Assembly: GCF_001870735.1 (NCBI RefSeq)
Contig: NZ_MORL01000001.1
Coordinates: 310,001-374,000, forward strand
Length of the DNA stretch: 64,000 nt
Reading direction: 5' to 3'
Source of the DNA: Arsenicibacter rosenii
GTDB taxonomy: Bacteria > Bacteroidota > Bacteroidia > Cytophagales > Spirosomataceae
The notes under the pieces: generated by a model
What the model saw: the letters and a program-made list of their open reading frames with translations, nothing else
Databases searched by the model: none
Told to the model about the DNA's origin: nothing
Position numbers and translations under genes: made by a program
Shown here: in pieces, positions 24,872 through 34,178 of the stretch
Position numbering within the stretch: position 1 is the stretch's first letter
How the letters are laid out: the number at the start of each line of letters is the position of its first letter

Positions 24872-24909
24872 CAGCACCGGCCCGGAAAACAGGCCGGTGC
24901 TGTATTTTT
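24872..24909 (+). terminator. Terminator of the GH9 gene
   Basis: The 11-bp stem CAGCACCGGCC/GGCCGGTGCTG with a 9-base loop is followed by TATTTTT, 8 bp after the GH9 stop codon. Confidence 0.85.
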
Positions 24910-24982
24910 CAGGATTCAGATAGGGGTACTGTTCTGATTACCTGTCATTAAAAAACAACAACCTGATGAAAACAACAATGCC

Positions 24983-25573
24983 ATGCATCGAATACAAATA
25001 CTGATCCTGATGATGGCCTGCGGCGTACTGCCAGGGATGGGGCAGCCGCAGCCACAAGGAACCCTCAAAAACTGGCCTTTAACCATACAGGCGGGTTTTC
25101 ACGTACTGGCTATGCCCCTGCAACAACTGGACGGCGCTTTTGCCAATCCGGGCCTGAGTCTGGGGACCGAATTAAAAATAGGCCGTAAAGGGACATTTGT
25201 CCAGTCTGTGCAGGCGGGGTTTTACCGGAACCTGTATGCGGGCGACGGGGCCTTTGTCTGGACCCAAACCGGCTGGCAGCCTCATGTCGGGCCCGTATAT
25301 CTGGGGCTGAAAGCAGGCCTTGGCTGGCAGTACAGCTTTCATCCCAACAAAACACTTGCCTTTGAGGGCGGTGAGTGGCGTGGATCAAACAGCGCCGGAA
25401 AAGGGATGCTCTGTATTCCGCTGGGTGCTACGCTGGGGCTCAATTATACCAAAGCCATTGCGCCGTTTATCGGCTATCAGTTTATTGTTCTGACGAATTA
25501 TAATCCATCCGTTCCGCTCGTACCGACACAACAGCTACAGGCCGGCCTCCGGATTCAGTTAAACGGGTTGTAA
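24983..25573 (+). CDS. Exported, probably outer membrane, protein of unknown function
   Basis: This 196-residue protein has a signal peptide (MHRIQILILMMACGVLPGMGQ). The mature part has alternating hydrophobic/polar strands with many glycines and aromatics (GPVYLGLKAGLGWQYSF, LGATLGLNYTKAIAPFIGYQF) and ends LQAGLRIQLNGL, as expected of a small beta-barrel in the outer membrane. No named family was recognised. It follows the GH9 terminator and is transcribed alone. A weak structural likeness to OmpW/OmpA-type barrels is all that can be claimed. Confidence 0.6.
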   Translation: MHRIQILILMMACGVLPGMGQPQPQGTLKNWPLTIQAGFHVLAMPLQQLDGAFANPGLSLGTELKIGRKGTFVQSVQAGFYRNLYAGDGAFVWTQTGWQPHVGPVYLGLKAGLGWQYSFHPNKTLAFEGGEWRGSNSAGKGMLCIPLGATLGLNYTKAIAPFIGYQFIVLTNYNPSVPLVPTQQLQAGLRIQLNGL

Positions 25574-25608
25574 ATAATTGCTATAAAGCGGACTGTGTGA
25601 CTTATAGC

Positions 25609-25678
25609 CCCCGCTTCGCCAGTCTGCCTAAAGGAGGCAGGCCGGGGCTGAATCCCGCCTTTGGAGGTGGTTGGGCTA
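25609..25678. repeat. Intergenic palindromic repeat
   Basis: This stretch contains CTGCCTAAAGGAGGCAG and flanking blocks AGCCCCCGCTTC and GGGGCTGAATCCCGCC that pair imperfectly. It is a hairpin repeat resembling intergenic elements common in this phylum. No second copy was identified in the window. Confidence 0.35.
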
Positions 25679-25745
25679 AGAACCGCGCGTATAGATTACT
25701 CAGGTAGAAAGGAACGCATGCCAAACGTTGAAACAACAGATACAG

Positions 25746-26915
25746 ATGAAAAAAAGATATGTCATTTTCGCCGGATTGATGGCCCTGCACATGGCCTGTG
25801 AACCGGTTGATCAGCAGGTGGCGACGGCGGGCTGTCAGGAGACTACGCCCGTCAATCAGGCATACAGCAAGGGGGATGCCCTCCGGCAACTGCTCGACAA
25901 ATATACCCGAAACGGATTGCCGGGTATTGCCGTTGCCGTGTACACCCCGGCCGAAGGCTACTGGACCGGGGCCTCGGGATATGCAAACCTTGAATCAAAA
26001 ACGAAGATGCTGGGCTGTCACCTGCAATTCGGGCAGAGTGTAGCCAAGCTATACATGGCAACCACCGTTATGAAACTGGTTGATGAAGGTAAACTGGTAC
26101 TGGATAGCCCGGTAAGCCGGTATTTGCCGGAAAACATAGCCAAAAAACTGACCAATCCGGAGAAGGTGACCGTACGGATGTTGTTAAACCATACGTCAGG
26201 TGTGCCGGATTATACCGAAAATACCGCCTATGTGGCGTCAGTTTTACAGAACCCGCTCAAACAATACACGACAGATGACTTGCTGAATTACATGACCGGG
26301 GTGTCCTCAACGGCCACGCCGGGGGCTTTTGTCCGCTATTCAAACAGCAATTACCTGTTGCTGGCACTGATGACCGACTATGTAGGGGGCAACCACGTCC
26401 GGCTATTGCAGGACCGTATTCTGACTCCGCTTGATGCACGCCAAACCTTTTACCACAACTCAGCCACCTATCTGGAACAGCCAACGCTGGTCGATAGCTA
26501 CTTTGACCGGTTTGGGGACGGGAAACTGGAAAATATCACGCAGATGCAGCGGGCTAACGTCGCCTCTATGTATGGCGATGACGGTATCATTGCCTCCCCG
26601 ACGGACTACCTTAAATTCCTGCGCGGCTTGCTGGAAGGGAAACTGGTCAGCACCGGAAGTCTGAAGGAAATGACAACCTGGTATAACGACAAGGAGGGTA
26701 AACCGGCGTACGGACTGGGCCTGGAAAAAACAACTGTGGCGGGGCAGGAAGCCTACGGCCATGGGGGCGCGGGCATCGGGGCGGGCTGTGCCCTGTATTA
26801 TTTGCCGGAGAAAAAAACATATCTCTTTATTGGCATCAACCTCGGTGTGCTCACCGACGGACCCTACGTGCGCCTGGCCGATGAGCTGACTAAAGAACTG
26901 GTAACATTGCTGTAA
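25746..26915 (+). CDS. Serine beta-lactamase-like hydrolase
   Basis: This 389-residue protein belongs to the serine beta-lactamase/D-Ala-D-Ala carboxypeptidase family (class C-like, including esterases). The active-site motifs are visible: Ser98-x-x-Lys101 (QSVAKLY), Tyr-Ser-Asn (FVRYSNSNYLLL), and the HxG-type motif AYGHGGAGIGAG. The N-terminus MKKRYVIFAGLMALHMACEP is a signal peptide; the Cys at 18 may be lipidated but the preceding residues are a poor lipobox. It therefore acts in the periplasm or on the surface. The substrate, whether peptidoglycan peptide or ester, cannot be told from sequence. It is probably monocistronic. Confidence 0.88.
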   Translation: MKKRYVIFAGLMALHMACEPVDQQVATAGCQETTPVNQAYSKGDALRQLLDKYTRNGLPGIAVAVYTPAEGYWTGASGYANLESKTKMLGCHLQFGQSVAKLYMATTVMKLVDEGKLVLDSPVSRYLPENIAKKLTNPEKVTVRMLLNHTSGVPDYTENTAYVASVLQNPLKQYTTDDLLNYMTGVSSTATPGAFVRYSNSNYLLLALMTDYVGGNHVRLLQDRILTPLDARQTFYHNSATYLEQPTLVDSYFDRFGDGKLENITQMQRANVASMYGDDGIIASPTDYLKFLRGLLEGKLVSTGSLKEMTTWYNDKEGKPAYGLGLEKTTVAGQEAYGHGGAGIGAGCALYYLPEKKTYLFIGINLGVLTDGPYVRLADELTKELVTLL

Positions 26916-26961
26916 AAACGGGAGATGACCCTTTTGTACGAATCAGCTCCCGACGGCCTGC

Positions 26962-29325
26962 CTACCGTTTCAGCAACCGGACACTTGCCTGTTGGCCGGG
27001 CGTTTGTACCTGGAGTAGATAAACGCCCGGCAAACTGCCGACCGGCATCGTTACCCGTTGCCGGAGCGTTGCCTGATTAAGCTGCTGCTGGCTGACCACC
27101 TGCCCCTGCATCGTTACGATCCGTATCTGAACAGGCTGACCGGTTGCACCGGTGATGTCGAAAACCGCCCGGGAATCTGCAACGGGGTTTTCCAGGACAG
27201 TCACCGTGAGGGAGGCTGACTCCGGCGAGGCTGCCCCCCGGCCGGTGCAATAATTCCGGAAAGGAAACGACCGGGAAACGAAAACGTCGTTTTGCCGGGC
27301 AAACAATGTGACCGGCTGGCTGTTTGGGTCGAGGCGGACGCCCGGGTCGAGGAACTGCACCGGATTGCCCGTCCAGGGGGTAACGCCGATGGCCATGAAC
27401 TGGACCGGGGTCCCGTTGCCACCGCTTGTCCGGAACGTCAGCTGACCGGTCGTGCAGTCGTAGAGCGGGTCAAGCAGTTGCAGCGGTGCGGCACCGGCTT
27501 CCGGCAATACCTGAATTATAACCGGCAGCGTTGCCGAAGCACCTTGCGGATCCGTTGCGGTAAAGGTCCCGAAAAACCGGCCGGAGAGTGTCGGTGTGCC
27601 CGCAATGACCCAATCCGACAAGGTTAAGCCTTGTGGTAAACCGGCCGCTGTCAGCGATAACTGATTGCCTTCGGGATCCGTTACCAGACCTGGCTGAAGA
27701 CGATAGGAAACCGGCTGACCCACCCGGGCGGTCAGTTCCGGGAGGCTGCCGGAAAAAAACGGTGCCTGATTGCCGCCATTGCACAGTGTTTTAAAGTCAA
27801 ATACGTGCGAGACGATGCGGTCGTTTTGGCGGGCAAAGATAGTAACCGGCTGACTGTTGGGGTCAAGCCGTACGCCGGGCTCAACGGTAGCGGTTGTACT
27901 GGTCGTCCAGGGGGTAACGCCAATCGCCATAAACTGCACCGGGAACCCATTTCCGCCGGTTGTCCGGAAGGTCAGCTTGCCGGTCGTGCAATCGTAGGCG
28001 GGTGGCCGCAACCGGAGCGGAACGTCGCTGAGGCTAACAACCCAGTAGTCGCTTTGGCCGTGATTGCCCGTCACATCGCCATCGGTCGAATTGGAGTAGC
28101 CGGTCAGCAAATACTGTCCGTTCGGGTCCTGTGTCCCAGTCAGAAAACCATCATTACCGCTGCCGCCCAGCGTTTTTTGCCACAGGATTTCACCGCTCCC
28201 GTTTAGCTTGATCACCCACGCATCCGTCCCGCCGTGATTGCCCGTCCCGTCGCCATTGGCAGAGGCCGTTGTGCCGGCAATGAGCAGCTCACCACCCGGC
28301 GTACTGATGACCGACGACGCGATGTCATCGCCCGAACCGCCCAGTGTTTTCTGCCAGACCAGATTGCCGTCCTTGTTGACCTTAAAAACCCAGGCATCTT
28401 TGCCGCCGTGGTTGCCCGTTACGTCGCCGTTTGTTGAGGTCGTGTAACCCGCCACCACAAACCCGCCATCGCCGGTGGCCACGGCCGAATACGCAATGTC
28501 ATCGCCGCTGCCGCCAACGGATTTCAGCCAGTAGAAGTCGCCCGTTCCAAGGCGTTTCAGCCAGACATCATAACCGCCCCGGTTATTGGCCGATGGGGTG
28601 GACGAATCCCACGAAAAGCCGGTTGAGTTTCCTTTGCCAACAGCCAGGTACCCGCCAGCCGGTGCCGCTGTAATACCATAGGCCTGATCATCTCCGCGCC
28701 CTCCCGGCCACGTACCGGTGCCGGTCCGCGTACCCGCTTCATTAAACGAGTTGGTATAAAAATCATTCCCGCTCTGGCATCCGCCACAGTAATACGACCC
28801 GGCAACGATATAGCCGCCGTTCGGGTCCTGCATGATTGCATAGGCGGCATTCCATCGGCCGCTGTCGATATATTGCTTCCAGATAAGGTCGCCCGTGCTG
28901 CTGAATTTCATCAGCCAGAGAAAGCTGTAATAGCCGCCGTACATCACGTTGAAGCCGACCATGTCGCCGTCAACGGAGTTGGTGGTACCGGTGATCACAA
29001 AGGTGCCGTCGGGCCCGGCGGTGATGGCATGAACGTGATCATATTTTGAGCCGCTGATGGTTTTTTTCCAGACCAGGGTTCCGGTTGTGGTTAGTTTCGC
29101 CAGCCAGACATCCAGGCTATTGTTGTTATTGCTGCCCATATCGCCGTCGCCCGACAGCGTATTGCCGGCGATGATATATCCGTCGGCAACGGCCAGTACG
29201 GCGGTCGCTGAATCGTTCTGGCTGCCGCCAAAGGATTGCTGCCAGTTTATCGTCTGGGCACCGGCAACGAAAACGGCACTACTCCAGAGCAGGATAAACG
29301 AAAAAAGTTTCTTTAAACGCTTCAT
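26962..29325 (-). CDS. T9SS-exported propeller-like repeat protein with putative Ig domain
   Basis: This 787-residue protein begins with a signal peptide (ending VFVAGAQ). Residues 25-420 contain repeats of about 50 residues of the form WQKTLGGSGDDIASSVISTP, GGELLIAGTTASANGD, GNHGGTDAWVIKL, likely a beta-propeller. Then two similar blocks (PAYDCTTGKLTFRTTGGNGFPVQ and LYDCTTGQLTFRTSGGNGTPVQ, about 435 and 620) flank a putative Ig (He_PIG) domain (VGQPVSYRLQPGLVTDPEGN). The C-terminus (LPGVYLLQVQTPGQQASVRLLKR) is a T9SS sorting signal. Function is unknown; repeat proteins of this kind are surface-exposed and may bind ligands. The near-identical repeats are visible also in the DNA. Confidence 0.75.
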   Translation of the reverse strand: MKRLKKLFSFILLWSSAVFVAGAQTINWQQSFGGSQNDSATAVLAVADGYIIAGNTLSGDGDMGSNNNNSLDVWLAKLTTTGTLVWKKTISGSKYDHVHAITAGPDGTFVITGTTNSVDGDMVGFNVMYGGYYSFLWLMKFSSTGDLIWKQYIDSGRWNAAYAIMQDPNGGYIVAGSYYCGGCQSGNDFYTNSFNEAGTRTGTGTWPGGRGDDQAYGITAAPAGGYLAVGKGNSTGFSWDSSTPSANNRGGYDVWLKRLGTGDFYWLKSVGGSGDDIAYSAVATGDGGFVVAGYTTSTNGDVTGNHGGKDAWVFKVNKDGNLVWQKTLGGSGDDIASSVISTPGGELLIAGTTASANGDGTGNHGGTDAWVIKLNGSGEILWQKTLGGSGNDGFLTGTQDPNGQYLLTGYSNSTDGDVTGNHGQSDYWVVSLSDVPLRLRPPAYDCTTGKLTFRTTGGNGFPVQFMAIGVTPWTTSTTATVEPGVRLDPNSQPVTIFARQNDRIVSHVFDFKTLCNGGNQAPFFSGSLPELTARVGQPVSYRLQPGLVTDPEGNQLSLTAAGLPQGLTLSDWVIAGTPTLSGRFFGTFTATDPQGASATLPVIIQVLPEAGAAPLQLLDPLYDCTTGQLTFRTSGGNGTPVQFMAIGVTPWTGNPVQFLDPGVRLDPNSQPVTLFARQNDVFVSRSFPFRNYCTGRGAASPESASLTVTVLENPVADSRAVFDITGATGQPVQIRIVTMQGQVVSQQQLNQATLRQRVTMPVGSLPGVYLLQVQTPGQQASVRLLKR

Positions 29326-29337
29326 GATTTTTTGGGA

Positions 29338-30507
29338 TTAGAGAGTGGTTTGCCAAAGGTGATAGCGATCGCGATAGACCTGAATGCTCCCGTCTTCGTC
29401 GAGGTCGATCAGGTTATAGGTCATGACTACCGGGATTGTTTTCGGTAACGGAATCGTACGCGGCACGGCATTGGCCGGACAGGCCTTCATATACGATGCG
29501 GTAAACGCCGGTTTGCCAAGCAGCTGGTTGGCGAGTTCAACCGGCTTTTCGACACGGATGCAGCCATGGCTCAGAAAGCGGTTGGCGGTAGCAAACAGGT
29601 TTCGGGCGTTGGTATCGTGCAGGTAAATGTCATAAGGATCATTGACGTTGAATTTCATCAGACCCAGTGCGTTGTCGCAGCCTGTTGCCTGGCGTAACCG
29701 GTAAGGGAAGGCCGTCGCCGGAACGGACCAGTTCACCGTCGCCGGATCAACCGGCTTCCCCCGGGCGTCGATTACCTGTAGTTTCATCGCCTCCAGTTGC
29801 GCTAACGGGTTCTTGCGGACAGCAGGCAGAATTTCCCGGATCAGAATGGATTTCGGAATAGTCCAGTATGGGTACATAACAATGCCCGTCACAACCGCCG
29901 TAAACAGGGGTGTGGGCGTAGCGGGCTTTCCGACAATGACACGGCTGCTCAGGACGGGCTTACCCGATCGGTCGAACACCCGCAGCGTAGCAGACGGCAG
30001 ATTGACAACAATACACTGACCGGTTGAGAACCGGTTCAGCCAGCGATACGTATTCAGGGTTTCGCGGATTTTAGCCATCGTCAGGGAGTCTGCCATGTAA
30101 TCATCTGTGAGGCACTGCATGCAGTATTCTTTCAGCAGTTGATACGCCTGATTCTTTGATTCGAGTGAGTCGAGCAACGGACACCAGTCGCCGCCGCGCA
30201 GAAAGGATGCGGTTAGCCGGTTGATGCGAACGCTGTCGATGTGTTCAGGTGCGCCGGTAAATCCCACATTCCGCGGCTTACGGCCATAGACAATTTCCGT
30301 GAAAAGCAGCTTGAGGCACAGCGGGTCCGGCGAAACGCACACGCTGTCGGTTCCGATGACGGAGGCATAGTGGCGGAGCCGGTTCAGGTCATCGGCTGAT
30401 TGGGCAACAGCCGGCAGCCGGAGCAGTAAAGCGACAAACAAGACGATGCAGTAACGCACAGGAAATGATTGGTTTATGTATACGCAAAGGTGTAGAGAGT
30501 TTATCAA
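29338..30507 (-). CDS. L,D-transpeptidase (YkuD family)
   Basis: This 389-residue periplasmic enzyme has an N-terminal hydrophobic segment (CIVLFVALLLRLPAVAQ) and a C-terminal YkuD catalytic domain. The domain includes TGQCIVVNLPSATLRVFDRS, the catalytic motif RFLSHGCIRVEKP with Cys316, and the characteristic NVNDPYDIYLHDT. Such enzymes form 3-3 cross-links in peptidoglycan or attach proteins to it. The N-terminal region (about 30-170) lacks a recognisable peptidoglycan-binding repeat but resembles the scaffold of YcbB-type enzymes in length. It is 12 bp downstream of the propeller protein start, reading on the same strand, so it may be first in a two-gene transcript with that gene. Confidence 0.9.
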   Translation of the reverse strand: MINSLHLCVYINQSFPVRYCIVLFVALLLRLPAVAQSADDLNRLRHYASVIGTDSVCVSPDPLCLKLLFTEIVYGRKPRNVGFTGAPEHIDSVRINRLTASFLRGGDWCPLLDSLESKNQAYQLLKEYCMQCLTDDYMADSLTMAKIRETLNTYRWLNRFSTGQCIVVNLPSATLRVFDRSGKPVLSSRVIVGKPATPTPLFTAVVTGIVMYPYWTIPKSILIREILPAVRKNPLAQLEAMKLQVIDARGKPVDPATVNWSVPATAFPYRLRQATGCDNALGLMKFNVNDPYDIYLHDTNARNLFATANRFLSHGCIRVEKPVELANQLLGKPAFTASYMKACPANAVPRTIPLPKTIPVVMTYNLIDLDEDGSIQVYRDRYHLWQTTL

Positions 30508-30780
30508 ATTGTGGGTGATATTGGTTACAGGATAACCTGACGGGTATCATATACAGCATGCCGGTGGTATGCTATACCGACATCCTGCTGTGCCGCGCAG
30601 AGGCTATGGTCATGCCCTGGGGAGGCTTTTACGGTGAATGGCATATGGTTAGGTTTCGGGGCAACCACGAAGCCGGAAAGCCGCACGAAATATTGATTCT
30701 GCCACGAAGTCAGGAGGGGGCACAACGGTATTTTTACCCTTTGTACCGCTTTAGTTTTTATTGACTTTGTGGTTAACCAT

Positions 30781-31863
30781 ATGAAGAACATAAAAACCGG
30801 TCTGGTCTTATGGTTGGTGGCGGTGAACCTGGCTGCTTTAGGGCAAGGGCCGGATAAGGTCGTGCCGCAGGCTGTTATGGAGCGCATCTATAACGAGGTC
30901 AGGACTCCCTACAAATACGGCATTGTGCTGCCACAACCCGATCAGGGGCGCATGGTCGATAGCCCGACGATCTACCGGAAAGAGGATACCTGGTTTATGT
31001 CGTACATCATTTTTGACGGCAAAGGCTATGAAACCTGGCTGGCCCGAAGCGACGATTTGCTGCACTGGCAAACGGCCGGGAAACTGATGTCATTTACGGA
31101 CACCGGCTGGGATGCCACCCAGAAAGCCGGTTATGTCTCCCTGATCGATACGGATTGGGGCGGTTCGTATGCGCCCGGACGCTACAACGGCAACTACTGG
31201 CTATCGTATCTCGGCGGCTCCGAAAAAGGCTATGAAGCGGGGCGGCTGGGTGTTGGTATCGCCACAACCGCCGACCTGACGAAAGCCGTAGAGGCAGACC
31301 GGAAACCCGGGCCGGTGTTGTCGGCTATTGATCCGGATGCCCGGCCGTATGACAACAATACAATTTATAAAAGCCTTATTATCCGCGACAAAGAGCAGAA
31401 GACAGGCTACCCGTTTGTGATGTATTACAATGCCAAAGGCGACGAAAAGGATGTAAAGGGCAACCGGTTTGAAAGCATTGCCATGGCCGTTTCGACCGAT
31501 ATGGTAACCTGGAAACGCCTCGGACAGGAACCCCTGATTAGCCGGCGAACCGGTATTTGCGGCGATGCCCAGATCGCGAAAATCGGTAATGTGTATGTCA
31601 TGTTCTACTTTGGCGCTTTCTGGAAGCCCGGCGCTTTTGACCGGTTCGCCTGTTCCTATGACCTGATGCACTGGACCGACTGGCAAGGGCCGGACCTGAT
31701 TGCGCCTTCGGAACCTTTCGACAAAACCTATGCCCACAAGCCATGGGTAATCAAGTGGAACGGCGTGGTCTACCACTTCTACAATGCGGTGGGTAGCAAC
31801 GGACGGGTCATTGCCGTGGCAACGTCAACAGATGTAGGTAAAAGCGATATCAGGGATAAATAG
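30781..31863 (+). CDS. Secreted five-bladed propeller glycosidase (GH43/GH130-like)
   Basis: This 360-residue protein has a signal peptide (MKNIKTGLVLWLVAVNLAALG) and a five-bladed propeller resembling the GH43/GH117/GH130 superfamily. Repeated blade motifs: DSPTIYRKEDTWFMSYIIFD, ETWLARSDDLLHWQTAG, YNGNYWLSYLGGSEKG, MAVSTDMVTWKRLGQEP and IGNVYVMFYFGAFWKPG. It is usually annotated only as a glycosylase; substrate is not predictable here. It is followed 120 bp later by a GH127 enzyme on the same strand, so both probably act on arabinose-containing plant polymers. The start at 30781 gives the best signal peptide; the ATG at 30769 is possible. Confidence 0.7.
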   Translation: MKNIKTGLVLWLVAVNLAALGQGPDKVVPQAVMERIYNEVRTPYKYGIVLPQPDQGRMVDSPTIYRKEDTWFMSYIIFDGKGYETWLARSDDLLHWQTAGKLMSFTDTGWDATQKAGYVSLIDTDWGGSYAPGRYNGNYWLSYLGGSEKGYEAGRLGVGIATTADLTKAVEADRKPGPVLSAIDPDARPYDNNTIYKSLIIRDKEQKTGYPFVMYYNAKGDEKDVKGNRFESIAMAVSTDMVTWKRLGQEPLISRRTGICGDAQIAKIGNVYVMFYFGAFWKPGAFDRFACSYDLMHWTDWQGPDLIAPSEPFDKTYAHKPWVIKWNGVVYHFYNAVGSNGRVIAVATSTDVGKSDIRDK

Positions 31864-31983
31864 CCTTTTGTTGTCTTTTGGACAGCCCCTGAGGAAGATG
31901 AACTAATCTTGATTTCGTATGGATGTACGAACTTACGGATTGCCCGGTCTCCGGTTGTCCGCCAACGTTAACCCTGCCTGAAC

Positions 31984-33972
31984 ATGACAAATTTCCCGAC
32001 AAAACAGCTCTTTACGGCCCTCACCGCATTTGGCCTGACGGCCCATGCACAACCCTTGCCGCTGGCGCAACGCTTCGAACCGGTCGGCTTTGCCCAAGTG
32101 TCTATCAAGGACCAGTTCTGGACCCCTAAGATGGAAAAGGTGGCCACGGCAACACTGAAAGCCTGCATTGTGCAGACCGAAGAAAAAACCGGCCGCATCC
32201 GTAATTTCGAAAAAGTAGCCCGCTGCCTGGCAACGCAGCAACCCGAAAAACACGAGGGCATTTACTACGACGACAGCGATGTCTATAAGGCGATTGAAGC
32301 CATGGCGTATTCGCTCAAAAACCGCCCTGACCCGTATGTACAGCAAAAAGCCGATGACTGGATTGATAAAATTGCGGCGGCTCAGCTGAAAGACGGTTAC
32401 CTGAACACATACTACACGCTGACCGGCCTCAACAAACGGTGGACCGACATGGAGCGGCATGAGGATTACTGCGCCGGTCACCTGATCGAAGCGGCAGTGG
32501 CCTACTACAACACCACCGGCAAACGGAAGCTGCTGGATGTGGCCATTCGGTTTGCCGACCACATCGACCAGACGTTTCGTGTGCCGGACCGCCCATGGGT
32601 AAGCGGCCACCAGGAAATCGAACTGGCCCTGATGCGGTTATACCACCTGACCAACGAAGAGCGTTACCTGAAACTGGCCGACTGGTTTCTGGCGCAGCGC
32701 GGACGGGGGTACGGGAAAGGGAAAATCTGGGACGACTGGAAAAATCCGAAATACTGCCAGGACGATGTGCCGGTAAAAGACCAGAAAGAGATTACGGGGC
32801 ATGCCGTACGGGCAATGTACCAGTACACGGGGGCGGCCGACGTGGCGGCGGCGACCAACGATCAGGGCTACCTGAAGGCCATGACTACGGTTTGGGAAGA
32901 TGTGGTCCACCGCAATATGTACCTGACCGGCGGGATCGGTTCGTCGGGGCATAACGAAGGGTTCACCGAAGACTTTGACCTGCCCAATGAGTCGGCCTAC
33001 TGCGAGACCTGCGCGTCGGTCGGAATGGTGTTCTGGAACCAGCGCATGAACCTGCTGACGGGCGAAAGCAAATACATCGACGTGCTGGAGCGGAGCCTCT
33101 ACAACGGAGCGCTCGACGGCCTGAGCCTGAGCGGCGACCGCTTCTTTTACGGCAACCCGCTGGCATCGGCCGGCAATAACGAACGGCGCGAGTGGTTTGG
33201 TACCGCCTGCTGTCCGTCGAACATTGCCCGGCTGGTCGCATCGCTCGGCGATTATATTTACGGGCGTTCAGAAAACGGCATCTGGGTCAACCTGTTTGTG
33301 GCCAGCAGTACCACGCTGAACATCGGGAAGGTGGCGGTGCCATTCCGGATGGAGACCGGGTATCCGTGGACGGGGACGGTAAAACTGACGGCTGATCCGG
33401 CGAAAAAAGTGGCTTATGCGCTGCACGTGCGGCTGCCGGGCTGGGCGCAGAACACACCGGCACCGGGGAATCTGTATCAGTTTACGGCCCCACCGTCGTC
33501 CGGGGTTCAGGTGCTGCTCAACGGTAAGCCGGTGGCGTATCGCGAAGAGAAAGGCTACATCGTGCTGGACCGTACCTGGCAAAAAGGCGATGTGGTCGAG
33601 GTGAGCCTGCCGATGGAGGTTCGTCAGGTGGTGGCCCGCCGGGAGGTAAAAGCCGATGAGGGCCGGATAGCCTTGCAGCGGGGGCCGCTGGTGTATTGTG
33701 TCGAAGGCGTAGATAACGGCGGTCGTGCCTGGAACCTGCTCGTGCCGTCGAACGCGACCTTCGCGACGGCCCCGCATCAGGTGCTCGATGAGCCGGTAAC
33801 GGCCATTCAGGCCAATATCGCCGTGCTCGAACCCGCTCCTGACGGCAAAAGCATTGTGAATACCCCGAAAACGATCACCGCCATTCCGTACTATGCGTGG
33901 GCCAACCGTGGCAAAAGCCAGATGCAGGTCTGGTTGCCGACGAAAATCAAGGAGGTTAAGGTAACGGAGTAA
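31984..33972 (+). CDS. GH127 beta-L-arabinofuranosidase family protein
   Basis: This 662-residue protein is of family GH127 (formerly DUF1680), whose type member HypBA1 releases beta-L-arabinofuranose from plant hydroxyproline-rich glycoproteins. A signal peptide (MTNFPTKQLFTALTAFGLTAHA) indicates export. The zinc site typical of the family is visible: Glu341 and Cys343 (YCETCAS), and the Cys409-Cys410 pair (GTACCPSN), corresponding to Glu338, Cys340, Cys417 and the nucleophile region of HypBA1. An (alpha/alpha)6 barrel is followed by beta-sandwich domains. It is downstream of the propeller glycosidase and ends just before an exceptionally long terminator hairpin. Enzymatic assignment to L-arabinose is from family knowledge; other sugars are also known. 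Confidence 0.85.
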   Translation: MTNFPTKQLFTALTAFGLTAHAQPLPLAQRFEPVGFAQVSIKDQFWTPKMEKVATATLKACIVQTEEKTGRIRNFEKVARCLATQQPEKHEGIYYDDSDVYKAIEAMAYSLKNRPDPYVQQKADDWIDKIAAAQLKDGYLNTYYTLTGLNKRWTDMERHEDYCAGHLIEAAVAYYNTTGKRKLLDVAIRFADHIDQTFRVPDRPWVSGHQEIELALMRLYHLTNEERYLKLADWFLAQRGRGYGKGKIWDDWKNPKYCQDDVPVKDQKEITGHAVRAMYQYTGAADVAAATNDQGYLKAMTTVWEDVVHRNMYLTGGIGSSGHNEGFTEDFDLPNESAYCETCASVGMVFWNQRMNLLTGESKYIDVLERSLYNGALDGLSLSGDRFFYGNPLASAGNNERREWFGTACCPSNIARLVASLGDYIYGRSENGIWVNLFVASSTTLNIGKVAVPFRMETGYPWTGTVKLTADPAKKVAYALHVRLPGWAQNTPAPGNLYQFTAPPSSGVQVLLNGKPVAYREEKGYIVLDRTWQKGDVVEVSLPMEVRQVVARREVKADEGRIALQRGPLVYCVEGVDNGGRAWNLLVPSNATFATAPHQVLDEPVTAIQANIAVLEPAPDGKSIVNTPKTITAIPYYAWANRGKSQMQVWLPTKIKEVKVTE

Positions 33973-33994
33973 GGCCTGCGGCTTCTTTCCGGTT

Positions 33995-34055
33995 CAGGAT
34001 GGGTATACCTTCCAGGATGTTCAGAACATCCTGGAAGGTATACCCATCCTGTTTT
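33995..34055 (+). terminator. 28-bp perfect hairpin terminator after GH127
   Basis: The arms 33995-34022 and 34024-34051 are exact complements with a single-base loop (A at 34023) and are followed by TTTT. The arms contain the palindrome GGTATACC. It lies 23 bp after the GH127 stop. The stem is much longer than an ordinary terminator. Confidence 0.85.
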
Positions 34056-34178
34056 AATATGTTTTCAATTTCGTAATAAATCACCCTTTATTGTTAACGC
34101 ATCCATAAAAAACGGTTAATACTGGGGTCACGTTTGGCCTGTCTCTTTGCAGCTGCAAAAAACACATAGTTCAGCTGC

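Noticed and set aside
30540-30764. Plus-strand frame with PVVCYTDILLCRAEAM resembling the C-terminal motif of SusD proteins
   Set aside because: Only about 15 residues look similar, and the rest of the frame does not continue the family. It could be a SusD remnant but the support is too thin.
30702-30776. CCACGAAGTC...GACTTTGTGGTT as a fourth member of the ACCACATAG repeat family
   Set aside because: The arms match only loosely and the loop is unrelated; it may be a different REP-type element.
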